A DNA stretch of 64,000 nt, taken from positions 1-64,000 of the forward strand of contig JADQBA010000016.1 in the NCBI GenBank assembly GCA_016903675.1. Reading direction: 5' to 3'. Shown in pieces: positions 17,698 through 26,012 of the stretch; position 1 is the stretch's first letter; every line of letters begins with the position of its first letter. The notes beneath the pieces were generated by a model, which was not told where the DNA came from, ran no database searches, and saw nothing but the letters and a program-made list of their open reading frames with translations. The position numbers and the translations under genes were made by a program. Origin of the DNA: Stigonema ocellatum SAG 48.90 = DSM 106950. GTDB lineage: Bacteria; Cyanobacteriota; Cyanobacteriia; Cyanobacteriales; Nostocaceae.

Positions 17698-17881
17698 ATG
17701 TTTCTCCAATATGGCTTGACTTAACTTCCGGTGTCAACGCATCAATGATGTCGCCCTTGCGGATTTTCATTCCAGTCATTACATAACTGGGAGAAATTTG
17801 TTCAAAATAGTCTCCTGAAACACCTTGCGGATCTGTAATGTTTAGGCGGATAAAGTCTGGCTCAAGTGATTCGTATTGCAT
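17687..17881 (-). CDS. 64-aa protein at the head of the Hsp70/AAA+ operon
   Basis: A 64-residue frame (MQYESLEPDFIRLNITDPQG ... SSHIGETYER) whose end overlaps the start of the coiled-coil gene and contains that gene's ribosome-binding site, which argues that it is translated. It is acidic, has no membrane segment, and no family is recognised. Only a poor purine tract (TTAAAG) precedes its ATG. A fresh transcription unit must begin upstream, in the 1-kb spacer 17882-18892. Confidence 0.6.
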   Translation of the reverse strand: MQYESLEPDFIRLNITDPQGVSGDYFEQISPSYVMTGMKIRKGDIIDALTPEVKSSHIGETYER

Positions 17882-18424
17882 CTTTAATTTTTGAATAAAA
17901 AGTTTTCGTTCTACTGAATCTAGCTTGCAAGAAGTTTCTTTCCTTTTTCAAATGCGTCCCTGTTGGTAAAAATGTATTTTAGAAAAGCTATAAAATATAA
18001 CAGTGAAAATGCTGCTTTTCCGTGGAATAGAGCGATTGTCAATTGAACGCATTACATTCCTGATTTTCTCGTAAGATGGGTGAAACGCTTAACAAAAACT
18101 GTATTAGATGTAAGTAAAATCCCGCAAAAAATGCAAAAATACCCCTTAAGGAGGGGGATTTAGGCGGAGACTGGTGACCACTAGATGTTCTTGAAACTAC
18201 ATGACTTACGTAACTGGCACACAGTTATAAGCTGTTACGCATTTAAATTGAATATTATCTCTAGTAGACTGTTAACCGAAAACTTATGACTGTCAACGGT
18301 TAGCAGTCAACGACCACAACGAGTGTTTATACAATTTAAACGCGCCTTAGCTTATCAATTGCCATTACAGTCCATGAAGAATTAATCATTCAATGGCAAT
18401 AGGCTTGGTGTTAAGCACGAATTC

Positions 18425-18457
18425 AGAAACCGGGTTTCTTTAAGAAACCCGGTTTCT
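18425..18457. repeat. Palindromic repeat, family C, copy 2
   Basis: AGAAACCGGGTTTCTT followed by its inverted partner, 33 bp; same family as 2166-2198. Confidence 0.8.
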
Positions 18458-18662
18458 ATGCTGAAGCACTTACGCTGAACTGTATTGCATTAAATGGAAG
18501 CGAAAAGTCAAAAACAAAGGTAATACTGTTATTGCAAGTTAAATGTAAGATAGCTTACATTTTTTGTAACAATCAATACATCCATTTTTGTGACTCGTAT
18601 GGAAGAGGGGGCTTGCATCCCTTTTTTCACTTTTGACTTATTACCTTAGCTTTTGAATTTTC

Positions 18663-18774
18663 GGCGTTGCTGAATTGAAGTATGAAATGAAAGAATTGGG
18701 TATTTTAAAACTCCTTCTCTTTGCGACTTTGCGACTTTGCGTGAGGCAAATTCATACCGTGATTCAGCAACGCC
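18663..18774. mobile_element. MITE family B, copy 3 (inverted interior)
   Basis: GGCGTTGCTGA / TCAGCAACGCC ends with a 112-bp span. The GCGACTTTGCG...GTGAGG interior is the reverse complement of that in copies 1 and 2, so this copy lies the other way round. No exact target duplication is visible, suggesting an older insertion. Confidence 0.82.
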
Positions 18775-18892
18775 CAAAAAATAAATAGGGATTGTATGCC
18801 TGTAATGGTTGTGGGATACCACCTCATTTGAGTTATACTCAGATAGCCAGCTTTGTCTGGTTTGTCCGGGTTAAAAGTATCAGACTCACTCC

Positions 18893-20284
18893 ATGCTCTG
18901 TATTAAAGATTTAATCAATCTGGAACCCTTTAATCAGCTTCCCCAGGAGCGGCTAGAGTGGATGTGCGATCATTCCCAAACTATTGCACTCAATGCTGGG
19001 GAAATTCTGGTGCAAGAAGGCGATGCTCCACGTGGCGTATTGATCCTGGTTGCGGGTAAAATGAGCATTACCCGTCGCAGCGAAGGCAGTGATATTCCCA
19101 TCGGACAACACGAAGCACCCTCTTTCTTTGGCGAAATTCCAGTCCTCACCGATGAACCTGTGCTCGTGACCATGCGGGCAATTGTGGACTGTAGACTTTA
19201 TGAAATCGCAGGCGATGACTTTCGCGCTCTGCTACACGAATACCGTGATTTTGAGCGCATGGTTTTTCGCATTATGCAGCGTCGAACACGCGGACTAGAA
19301 TCCTTTATTCGCGGGCGTGAAAAGATGGCAGCACTAGGGACGCTTGCCGCAGGTCTTGCCCATGAACTCAATAACCCAGCCGCAGCCCTCGTTCGCGCCT
19401 TGCGAGAAATGCCAGCCGCAAACCTGGAGTTACAGCGGATGAACTTAGTTTATGGGCAAAAACAAGTTGAGGAAGCCCATACGCAGCAATGGTTACAGGA
19501 ACGCGATCGGGGATATGATGCCATTCTTCACGATCGCATCGATCCCGTGACCTTGAGCGATCGTGAAGATGAATTACTGACTTGGTTGGAAGCTTACGGC
19601 GTGAACGAGGCATGGAAACTGGCAACACCGCTAGCAGAAGGTGGCGTTGCGGTCGAAACTTTGAATCAACTCATGAAACGATGGCGAGATGATTCGACTG
19701 AATTGCGGGAAATGGGATTGCACTGGCTAGCGCTCTCTTTTGAAGTGATATCGATGATTAAACATGGTTTGCGCGGAGCCGAACGGATTGCAGACTTGGT
19801 GCAGGCAATGAAGTCATACTCCTATCTGGATCAGGGCGTACAGCAAGAGGTGAATCTGCATCAAGGGTTAGAAGATACGTTGCGCTTGTTTGCTCACAAA
19901 CTCAAACACGGTATTCAGGTACAACGCCATTACGATCCACAGTTGCCGAGCCTTCTTGCCTATGGTAGCGAACTGAATCAGGTGTGGACAAACTTAATTG
20001 ACAATGCGATCGATGCAATGGAGGGCAAAGGGCTGCTGGAAATTACGACACAGCAGTGCGATAAGTTTGCCCGCGTGGACATCACCGACTCTGGTAGCGG
20101 CATCTCACCCGACATTCAAACCCGTATTTTTGAACCCTTCTTCACCACCAAAGCCGTTGGGCAGGGGTCTGGTCTGGGGCTAGAAACCACGCGGCGGATT
20201 GTGGAGAATCGCCATCACGGGACAATCTCCTTTGAGTCGAAACCCGGAAGAACTCGTTTCACTGTCTGCTTACCCTTAGCTTAG
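18893..20284 (+). CDS. Cyclic-nucleotide-binding-domain sensor histidine kinase
   Basis: 463 aa. An N-terminal CNMP/CAP-like domain (about 10-130; LNAGEILVQEGD and FFGEIPVLTDEP resemble the cNMP pocket, though the usual R-x-A-T arginine is not seen) is followed by a kinase core: H-box LAHELNNPAAA near 154, N-box NLIDNAIDAM near 365, G1 DSGSGIS, F-box FEPFFTTK, G2 GQGSGLGLE. It has no membrane segment, so it senses a cytosolic signal, possibly cAMP or cGMP, and would phosphorylate a response regulator encoded elsewhere. A nucleotide cyclase gene lies at 50150-52141, but no link can be claimed. Its base composition is more GC-rich than the flanks. Confidence 0.92.
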   Translation: MLCIKDLINLEPFNQLPQERLEWMCDHSQTIALNAGEILVQEGDAPRGVLILVAGKMSITRRSEGSDIPIGQHEAPSFFGEIPVLTDEPVLVTMRAIVDCRLYEIAGDDFRALLHEYRDFERMVFRIMQRRTRGLESFIRGREKMAALGTLAAGLAHELNNPAAALVRALREMPAANLELQRMNLVYGQKQVEEAHTQQWLQERDRGYDAILHDRIDPVTLSDREDELLTWLEAYGVNEAWKLATPLAEGGVAVETLNQLMKRWRDDSTELREMGLHWLALSFEVISMIKHGLRGAERIADLVQAMKSYSYLDQGVQQEVNLHQGLEDTLRLFAHKLKHGIQVQRHYDPQLPSLLAYGSELNQVWTNLIDNAIDAMEGKGLLEITTQQCDKFARVDITDSGSGISPDIQTRIFEPFFTTKAVGQGSGLGLETTRRIVENRHHGTISFESKPGRTRFTVCLPLA

Positions 20285-20347
20285 GGGTGCAGAATGTTGG
20301 TTAAAATACCATCAACGGAACAGCCATCATAATTCATAATTCATCAT

Positions 20348-21520
20348 TCATAATTCAGCCCCTGGTTTTGCAATGCCACGTTGAACTAGAGTAGCCTCAA
20401 GTTCCCTGATGAATCTCAAGTCTGACTCTGGCAGATGCTGGCTTCCCTTTTTTTCTAGAAAATCAAAGCAGGAACGGAATTCACGGGAACCTACCTCAAT
20501 TGGCGAGTCAAAGTGACAGGAGATAATTTGCTGAAAATCCCAAGTGGCAACTTTATCAGCCCAGTTCAGTACTTGGAGTGGTGCTTGGGGAAAAATCAGG
20601 GTTTGCAGAATCGGTGCTACAAATGGACGCCCCTGACCTCGCAGGGCATCGAATGACTGCTTCCAGTTCTGTTTCCATCGGAATGGAAATAACCCGAAGT
20701 ACGCTTTTGGGGACCAATCCGGGGAGTTGATCGCATCGCGCAACGTCTCTCCCAGTCCAACCATCGAGATTGCACTGGGACGGAAGTAAATCGCGAACAA
20801 TGAGATACGTTGCCATCCCTTGCGACGATTTGCTTCATTGTTATCGATGACTTGGAGTCCATTGTCCTTAGCATGAAACAGCAAGGGGTACGGTTCCAAT
20901 TCGACAATTGCGGGTGGGTTTTCTGGTACAGAAAGTACAGAATCGGTCAGGAGTAGAGTGCGCGATCGCTTGTGGAAAATTGCCACTTCTGCGAAAGATC
21001 CCCTTCCAAGGTTGATGTCCAGCACTGCATAGTCGAACTCATCAGCAAAGGGAGCAAGGTTTATGTCGAATGGAAGTAATGAAGTCCGTTTTTGGGGAAA
21101 GCCAAGCCAACTAAGTGGTAGATTGAGCGGGAAACTCCACTGATGTGGGGCTACGAAAACTTGTGCTTGCGGGAAGCGGCGGGCGAAGGGACCTACGAAT
21201 ACCTTATGTTCAAGACCAGAGCTAGTTGGCAGGATGATATATTTAACGTCACCGTGCGTTGCCACTAACTCATTAACTAGGCGAATACACTCATTGGTGG
21301 GAGCTACGGGTGCATAGACAAGGAGACCGCCTTTACAAAGCTTGACGATGGTCATGCGGATTGGTACGACGGTGTAGAGGATACCGTGAAGCTGATCGAA
21401 CGTCCAGATAGTGTCCCTAACTATTTCTCTGCAAAGTGTCCGCCGTCTACCATAAGGATAGACTGGTAAAGCAGGCCAGAACCACCATGACCAATCCCTC
21501 GGATGGGGTAACGGATGCAT
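20348..21520 (-). CDS. DUF4336 domain protein
   Basis: About 390 aa from ATG 21520 (MHPLPHPRDWSWWFWP), preceded by GGAG at six bases; an ATG at 21538 would add six residues. The W-rich start, YPYGRRRT and the long central region (PTNECIRLVNEL, KYIILPTSSGLEHKVFVGPFARRFP) match DUF4336, a family of cyanobacteria and plants with distant resemblance to metallo-beta-lactamase folds but unknown activity. The H-K-V-F-x-G-P-F-A segment is a family landmark. No signal peptide. It is a single gene convergent with the histidine kinase, with a short AT-rich inverted repeat (about 20325-20357) between them that could terminate both. Confidence 0.8.
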   Translation of the reverse strand: MHPLPHPRDWSWWFWPALPVYPYGRRRTLCREIVRDTIWTFDQLHGILYTVVPIRMTIVKLCKGGLLVYAPVAPTNECIRLVNELVATHGDVKYIILPTSSGLEHKVFVGPFARRFPQAQVFVAPHQWSFPLNLPLSWLGFPQKRTSLLPFDINLAPFADEFDYAVLDINLGRGSFAEVAIFHKRSRTLLLTDSVLSVPENPPAIVELEPYPLLFHAKDNGLQVIDNNEANRRKGWQRISLFAIYFRPSAISMVGLGETLRDAINSPDWSPKAYFGLFPFRWKQNWKQSFDALRGQGRPFVAPILQTLIFPQAPLQVLNWADKVATWDFQQIISCHFDSPIEVGSREFRSCFDFLEKKGSQHLPESDLRFIRELEATLVQRGIAKPGAEL

Positions 21521-21639
21521 CCCTTGCTCCGACTCCATAAGCTTTTGCGAGTTGCATTCATTAAGTGTAGCTTATCTATTATAACTTGCGAAAGCAGAGA
21601 AACCCGATTTTTTCAGTTGAAGGAGATAAAGGAGATAAT

Positions 21640-22011
21640 ATGTTGTTAAAAGGCTCCTGCCACTGTGGAGCAGTTCGTTTCAGTGTCAAAAGCTGCCAAC
21701 CTTACCCATTCATGCGATGTTACTGCTCTATTTGTCGCAAGACAGCGGGGGCTGGCGGCTATGCTATCAACATTGCTGGCGACAACACCACATTGGAGGT
21801 CGAGGGCGCGGAGAACATTACCATTTATCATGCCCGAATCCAGAACCCGGAAGATGAAAAGCCACATGTTAGCAAGGGTGAACGTCGCTTCTGCCGCCAT
21901 TGTGGGTCATTCTTGTGGGTATACGATCCTGAGTATCCTGAACTGATGCACCCGTTCGCCTCGGCTATTGATACTGAGTTACCAAAACCACCAGAGCGAG
22001 TACAAAGGTAA
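21640..22011 (+). CDS. GFA-family (glutathione-dependent formaldehyde-activating-like) protein, probably C-terminally shortened
   Basis: 123 aa from ATG 21640 (MLLKGSCHCGAVRF), with AAGGAG nine bases upstream. Zinc-binding cysteines of the GFA/CENP-V fold are present: CHCG (about 7-10), CYCSIC (about 29-34) and CRHCG (about 88-92). GFA proteins carry two zinc ions; most members' substrates are unknown despite the family name. Relatives are usually about 150-160 aa and continue past PPERV with about 30 more residues; here the frame stops at PPERVQR, so the tail may have been lost. The graspetide precursor starts 74 bases later, but I see no functional link. Confidence 0.82.
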   Translation: MLLKGSCHCGAVRFSVKSCQPYPFMRCYCSICRKTAGAGGYAINIAGDNTTLEVEGAENITIYHARIQNPEDEKPHVSKGERRFCRHCGSFLWVYDPEYPELMHPFASAIDTELPKPPERVQR

Positions 22012-22042
22012 GAAGAATGTTCATACTCTTTACTATGATATA

Positions 22043-22056
22043 GTACCCTAGGGTAC
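22043..22056. promoter_or_regulatory. 14-bp perfect palindrome upstream of the graspetide precursor
   Basis: GTACCCTAGGGTAC, a perfect palindrome 29 bases before the precursor ATG. Its position suits an operator or a leader-RNA element. No regulator is encoded next to it, so this is a candidate only. Confidence 0.4.
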
Positions 22057-22085
22057 ATTTATGTGGAAAAATTTCGGTGAATTAT

Positions 22086-22388
22086 ATGAAACATCCCTTT
22101 GAACTAGAAATATCTGACATAGAAGCAATTGATTTAGATTTTGTCTTGCCATTGACAGATGAGTCAGCTCAATTGGTTATGGGAGGAGTTCAAGCTACAA
22201 CTAATTACATTACTGCCAAACAGGGTGAGGCAGCAGAAGAAGGTGGTGGCGGCCATGTTACAACTGAGTACGCTACTGTCCAGTTGGGTGAGGCAGGAGA
22301 AGAAGGTGGTGGTGGCCATGGGGTTACAACTAATTACGTTACTGCCAACCGGGGTGAGGCAGCAGAAGAAGGTGGTGGTCTGTGGTAG
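22086..22388 (+). CDS. Graspetide (omega-ester RiPP) precursor with three core repeats
   Basis: 100 aa from ATG 22086 (GGTGA six bases upstream; a GTG at 22077 is less likely). Residues 1-34 form an acidic leader ending L-V-M-G-G, preceded by L-T-D-E-S-A-Q, like double-glycine leaders. Three repeats follow at about 38-56, 59-77 and 81-98, each fitting T-T-x-Y-x-T-x3-G-E-A-x-E-E-G-G-G. Thr donors and Glu acceptors in fixed register are what ATP-grasp macrocyclases join by side-chain esters or amides. The ligase gene follows at 22747. Repeat three ends GGGLW, with the stop codon touching a repeat element (22389-22487), so the C-terminus may have been shortened. No protease or ABC transporter gene is adjacent. 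Confidence 0.85.
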   Translation: MKHPFELEISDIEAIDLDFVLPLTDESAQLVMGGVQATTNYITAKQGEAAEEGGGGHVTTEYATVQLGEAGEEGGGGHGVTTNYVTANRGEAAEEGGGLW

Positions 22389-22487
22389 TAGTACAGCGGA
22401 CACGGAAATAAACCACCCATTCCAAATCAATGAAACCCTTGCGGTATAGGAATTCCGAATTCCGAGTTCTAAGGCAGTGGTACTAGG
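22389..22487. mobile_element. Small repeat element, family G, copy 1
   Basis: It shares ACCATTCCAAATCAATGAAAC-type sequence and ends (TAGTACAGC ... GGTACTAGG) with the element at 58867-58963. The ends are imperfect inverted repeats. It begins directly after the precursor stop codon. The rest of the spacer to 22746 is AT-rich, and I see nothing more in it. Confidence 0.7.
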
Positions 22488-22746
22488 CTTTTAAATTGAT
22501 GATTGCCTTCCATTCCTGTTATCAATCAAGGTGTGCTAGGTAGGAGGCACAAGGCAGTTCTAATTGAAGGCAGGAGGGACAAAGTTTCTGACTGAGAGAG
22601 TTTCAAATGTTAGGATTTTACGTTTAATTATCTCCACCTACTTAGCCAATTTATTTGATGAAGAGGCAGCCGATTATTAATTCGTACTTAAACAAGAGTA
22701 GTAATCTACTAGCTTTACTATTTAACTATCAATATTTCATATAAGG

Positions 22747-23652
22747 ATGAATATTCTCATTATAGGTAATTCTTTTGATGCTCATGCTTCACACATGAGA
22801 GATGCGCTGACAAAAGCAGGTACAGCAGTAAATTACTTGGATACTCGTTTATTCCCAACTCAGGTACAAATTTCTTGGCAACCTGATATTCAAGCGGGCT
22901 GTTTGGTTTTACCAGGGGGACATCAGTTAAATTTGCAAGATATCAAGAGTGTTTTTTGGCGGAATTTCTCTGCTCCTTACATTCCTAAATTACCAGAAGA
23001 CCAGCACACAATTGCTTTTAGTGATGCAATGAGTGTACTGCGGACAATGCTCCAAGCTAAAACAGTCAGATGGGTCAATTCTTGGCAAGCTTACCAGTTT
23101 CACAAAGAAAAACCCTTGCAACTGAGTCAAGTTAAGCTTCTGGGCGTTGAAATTCCAGCTACATTAATTTGCAACAACCCACAACAAGTGATTGAATTCT
23201 GTAAAATCCAACCAAAGACAATTTTTAAGCCAGTCTACGGTGGGACACATACTCAGTTTGTGAGTGACTTTCATTTAGAACCCCATCGGCTAAATTTGGT
23301 ATTAAGACTTTCTCCGGTAACATTTCAAGAGTATATTCCTGGTACTAACATCCGCAGCTATGTAATAGGAACTGACATTTATGCTGCGGAAATTCGCAGT
23401 AATTCTCTAGATTTTCGAGAAGATGAAAAAGCACAGTTAATTCCGGTGGAACTGCCAGACTTAGTTCAACAACAATGTTTAGCCATTAGCAAAGCTTTGA
23501 TGTTAGAGTGGACGGCGATAGACTGGCGTTTAAAACCAACGGGTGAGTACGTTTTTTTAGAAGCAAATCCCAGTCCGATGTTTTTACACTTTGAGCAACA
23601 AACAAAATTTCCCATTACTCAAAGTTTAGTTAACCTTTTATTAGTAAACTAA
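22747..23652 (+). CDS. ATP-grasp ligase (MvdC/MvdD-like graspetide macrocyclase)
   Basis: 301 aa. Residues about 1-110 form the N-terminal domain that in this family reads the leader peptide; the ATP-grasp core follows, with the nucleotide-lysine region FKPVYGGTHT, V-T-F-Q-E-Y-I-P-G, then Y-V-I-G-T-D-I-Y-A-A-E-I-R-S-N-S, D-F-R-E-D, and the metal-binding E-A-N-P-S-P near the end. The A-A-E-I-R and E-A-N-P-S-P motifs are characteristic of microviridin-type ligases, which activate Asp/Glu carboxyls by phosphorylation and join them to Ser/Thr or Lys. It lies 358 bases after the precursor. Only one ligase is present, as in single-enzyme graspetide systems that install all bonds. AAGG sits directly at the start codon, an unusually short spacing. 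Confidence 0.9.
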   Translation: MNILIIGNSFDAHASHMRDALTKAGTAVNYLDTRLFPTQVQISWQPDIQAGCLVLPGGHQLNLQDIKSVFWRNFSAPYIPKLPEDQHTIAFSDAMSVLRTMLQAKTVRWVNSWQAYQFHKEKPLQLSQVKLLGVEIPATLICNNPQQVIEFCKIQPKTIFKPVYGGTHTQFVSDFHLEPHRLNLVLRLSPVTFQEYIPGTNIRSYVIGTDIYAAEIRSNSLDFREDEKAQLIPVELPDLVQQQCLAISKALMLEWTAIDWRLKPTGEYVFLEANPSPMFLHFEQQTKFPITQSLVNLLLVN

Positions 23653-23711
23653 AGCATCTTACAAACAAAGGCAGAGGGCTGCTATGGTGTTATGTAATTC
23701 GTATTGCACAT

Positions 23712-23864
23712 TTGTGCGCTCCTGGCAACAAGTTCATTGCTCCCACGACGTTCCCTGGTGTCAATACGTTGGAAGAGTATGCTGAGGATCATGGGAAAAT
23801 CATGCAGCACGTCAACGATTTGCAGATTGTTAATTTCGATATCCTTTTTAGATATAACGGTTAG
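23712..23864 (+). pseudogene. Gene remnant ending in RYNG-stop
   Basis: An open stretch reads APGNKFIAPTTFPGVNTLEE, then YAEDHGKIMQHVNDLQIV, and so on to FRYNG-stop. The composition looks protein-like, but there is no proper start codon or ribosome-binding site and I do not recognise the family. The final codons belong to the 65-bp repeat shared with 25939-26003, where the lysine-rich peptide also ends in RYNG. Probably the 3' part of a lost gene. Confidence 0.35.
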
Positions 23865-23914
23865 TGAGCCATAGTTTATGTGGGGGTGCGAATCTTCAAA
23901 GTCCCACTAGCATT
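23850..23914. repeat. 65-bp exact direct repeat, copy 1
   Basis: Identical over 65 bases to 25939-26003. It spans the last codons (RYNG-stop) of each upstream frame and a GTGGG...CCCAC hairpin that may be a terminator. The two copies bracket the pentapeptide gene. The sequence between here and 24480 has no gene I can support; it holds a short hairpin of AGCCCGGA type near 24397-24425. Confidence 0.85.
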
Positions 23915-24424
23915 TATAATGCCTATATTTAGACTACTTTTCTAAAAGTAAGATTTATTCTCGGCTGAATAACTGTGCGTTCGCTCCTCCTTGAGATCCG
24001 AAGGGGAATTAAAGCCTTAATGTAAAAGGAAAAAGGGTATTTTTACGTTAACTGTTATTTTTATGTAAAATTTGTGACCATCCTAAAAGGCTAAGAGAGG
24101 CGAGCAATTGGGGGTAGGCATAGGATAAATCATAAAATGACCAAAAGCTCCATGCGACTAAAAATGCCTAAATCCATTGCAAAGCCTGGATTACAACCCC
24201 TGTAAGGCTTAATTAAATCTTGCGGTTAAAAATGAGCGAACGTACAAGAATAAGTTTACTAGTTTTTGGTAAAAGTTTTCCTCTCGCGGGAAATATGGCG
24301 CAAATACCCCATGTAATCCACCCAACAGCAACGTCTTAAATGGGTGGAGGATATACTGCAAACGGTTAAAAACTCTATCTATGGGAACCCTACAAAGCCC
24401 GGATCTGGTGGGCTTTAGCCCGGA

Positions 24425-24471
24425 CTACACTACTTAAAATTTTTCATGAATGATTTAGGATTCCTATATAG
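24425..24471. repeat. 47-bp dispersed repeat, family D, copy 1
   Basis: CTACACTACTTAAAATTTTT and following bases to CCTATATAG; its reverse complement, with one or two changes, is at 62547-62593. Both copies sit next to a GC-rich palindrome about GGGC...GCCC. Confidence 0.8.
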
Positions 24472-24480
24472 CTTGATTCA

Positions 24481-25398
24481 TTACACCTTCAGCAACACCC
24501 CTAGTATATTAATGACGTTTTCAAAATTGGCGTTTAATTCTGCATGAGACCTAGCTTCTAGTAGATTGAGTTGGTTTTCATAGAATTTTTTAGCTTGGAG
24601 TTCAATCTCTGCTTTATTAGCTTCTGGTCGAATTTCCAGCCGAATCACAAACGCACCACCACTTTTGTTCTTTTCAATTGCTTGGACTGATAAGTTTTCT
24701 TCACCATATTCAGCTTGTAGCTCTTGAAAACAGAGAAGAAATGCTTTCCAGTCAATACCATCAGCAAAAATTAAGTCAAATGTTTCTAAACGGTTCTGAA
24801 ATAGCTTAGTAAACTCTCCTGGTGCAAATTTTCCACTGCTTGGATAGCGTTCTTGTTTACCTCTTTTCAAATAGACGTACTGGCAATCAATGTCATTCAG
24901 CTTTGTAGCAAAACTAATATTCCAATCTTCCAAACAAGTTCCTGTAAACTTAGCTCCTGTAAAATCTGTTCCTAATGCTAGAGTTCTATACAGGTTAGCT
25001 TCACTGATATCTGCCTCATTGAGTTTGGTTGTGCTGAGGTTAAGGTTGCTGAGATTAGCCTCACGGAGATTAGCCCTGGTGAGGTTAGCCCAGTAAAACT
25101 TAGTCCCCGTGAGGTTAGCCCCGCTAAGATTAGCTCCGCTAAGGTTAGTCCCGTAAAAGTTAGTCCCGCTAAGATTAGCCCCGCTAAGATTAGCCCCGCT
25201 GAGATTAGCTCTGAACAAGTGAGATCTGTGGAGGTTAGCCCAGGTGAGGTCAGCCCCACGGAGGTCAGCCTCCCTGATGTCTGTCGCGGTAAAGTCAGCC
25301 CCACTAAGTTCAGGAATTATATTTAGATTGTTAGCTCTCCACATATTCCAAACTGTCACGCCTTTCCTCAGTAGAGCATAATGTTCTTTATTTAGCAT
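24481..25398 (-). CDS. Pentapeptide-repeat protein
   Basis: 305 aa. Residues about 33-160 carry some 20 tandem A(D/N)Lxx repeats (for example ANLSGANLSGANLSGTNFYG), which fold as a right-handed quadrilateral beta-helix. The C-terminal half (about 190-305) is a separate alpha/beta domain (LETFDLIFADGIDWKAFLLCFQELQAEYG) seen in cyanobacterial pentapeptide proteins, without known activity. Cyanobacterial pentapeptide proteins often mediate protein contacts; no signal peptide is visible, so it should be cytosolic. It is flanked by the two 65-bp direct repeats at 23850 and 25939, which could have moved it or been left by recombination. Confidence 0.9.
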   Translation of the reverse strand: MLNKEHYALLRKGVTVWNMWRANNLNIIPELSGADFTATDIREADLRGADLTWANLHRSHLFRANLSGANLSGANLSGTNFYGTNLSGANLSGANLTGTKFYWANLTRANLREANLSNLNLSTTKLNEADISEANLYRTLALGTDFTGAKFTGTCLEDWNISFATKLNDIDCQYVYLKRGKQERYPSSGKFAPGEFTKLFQNRLETFDLIFADGIDWKAFLLCFQELQAEYGEENLSVQAIEKNKSGGAFVIRLEIRPEANKAEIELQAKKFYENQLNLLEARSHAELNANFENVINILGVLLKV

Positions 25399-25854
25399 TG
25401 CGGGTTCTCCTTATGTCTGACCCTCAGAATTTTCCATGTGGACTTAACTATGAAGAATGTTATTATCAATTCTTCTAACTTCTTGTTCACTATTATAAAA
25501 AAACGCACTCAGTATCGACAACGAGGAAATCACTGTTATAGGATTTGGGTAGACGCTTTTAGCCGCAAGCCTGTGGCATCGCCCCAATTGTCCAACAGAA
25601 CTAAAATGCACTGCGCTATCCCTAAAGCTCATCTCAACCTACAGATAGAAGCGAAACTAAGAGTAATGTACAGATACTTTTAAACTAAACGGTTGAAGAA
25701 GTCTTCCTTGGGCCATCGCCTAAAATGTTCAGATAAAGGGGAATGCGATCCGAGCGTGCGACGGCAGCGCTTTGCTATCTTAAAAATTTTCAAGTATAAT
25801 TAAAACATGTAAACAGCGATAGCGCTACTCGTTTCATCATATCGGAGAACAATA

Positions 25855-25953
25855 ATGCCGAAGGAAAAAAAGGGCAATAAAGAAACCAAAAAACCAAAAA
25901 AAGATCCCGATAAAAAAAAGGAGAAAAAAGACCCAAATAGATATAACGGTTAG
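25855..25953 (+). CDS. 32-aa lysine-rich peptide
   Basis: ATG at 25855 with GGAG seven bases upstream; the product, MPKEKKGNKETKKPKKDPDK then KKEKKDPNRYNG, is nearly half lysine. Such basic peptides may bind nucleic acid or be disordered tails. The last codons lie in the 65-bp repeat. The ribosome-binding site is the main argument that it is real. The spacer 25399-25854 before it has nothing else I can support. Confidence 0.4.
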   Translation: MPKEKKGNKETKKPKKDPDKKKEKKDPNRYNG

Positions 25954-26003
25954 TGAGCCATAGTTTATGTGGGGGTGCGAATCTTCAAAGTCCCACTAGC
26001 ATT
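25939..26003. repeat. 65-bp exact direct repeat, copy 2
   Basis: Identical to 23850-23914, including the GTGGG...CCCAC hairpin. The two copies are about 2.09 kb apart. Confidence 0.85.
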
Positions 26004-26012
26004 ACACAAGCC

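Larger units (their letters stand above)
17882..18892. other. One-kilobase spacer between divergent genes
   Basis: No convincing gene. It should hold the promoters of the minus-strand chaperone operon and of the plus-strand histidine kinase. It contains a palindrome of family C (18425-18457), a family B MITE (18663-18774), a run of C and G blocks at 18142-18165 (CCCCTTAAGGAGGGGG), and GTAAGT...ACTTAC inverted ends at about 18112-18214 that may mark another small element. I cannot assign a specific promoter with confidence. Confidence 0.6.

Noticed and set aside
23880..23920. Group II intron 5' end suggested by GTGCG in the 65-bp repeat
   Set aside because: No domain V, no reverse transcriptase and no matching 3' end found nearby.
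24231..24338. Short frame MSERTRISLLVFGKSF...
   Set aside because: No ribosome-binding site and no family; the spacer contains repeat fragments.
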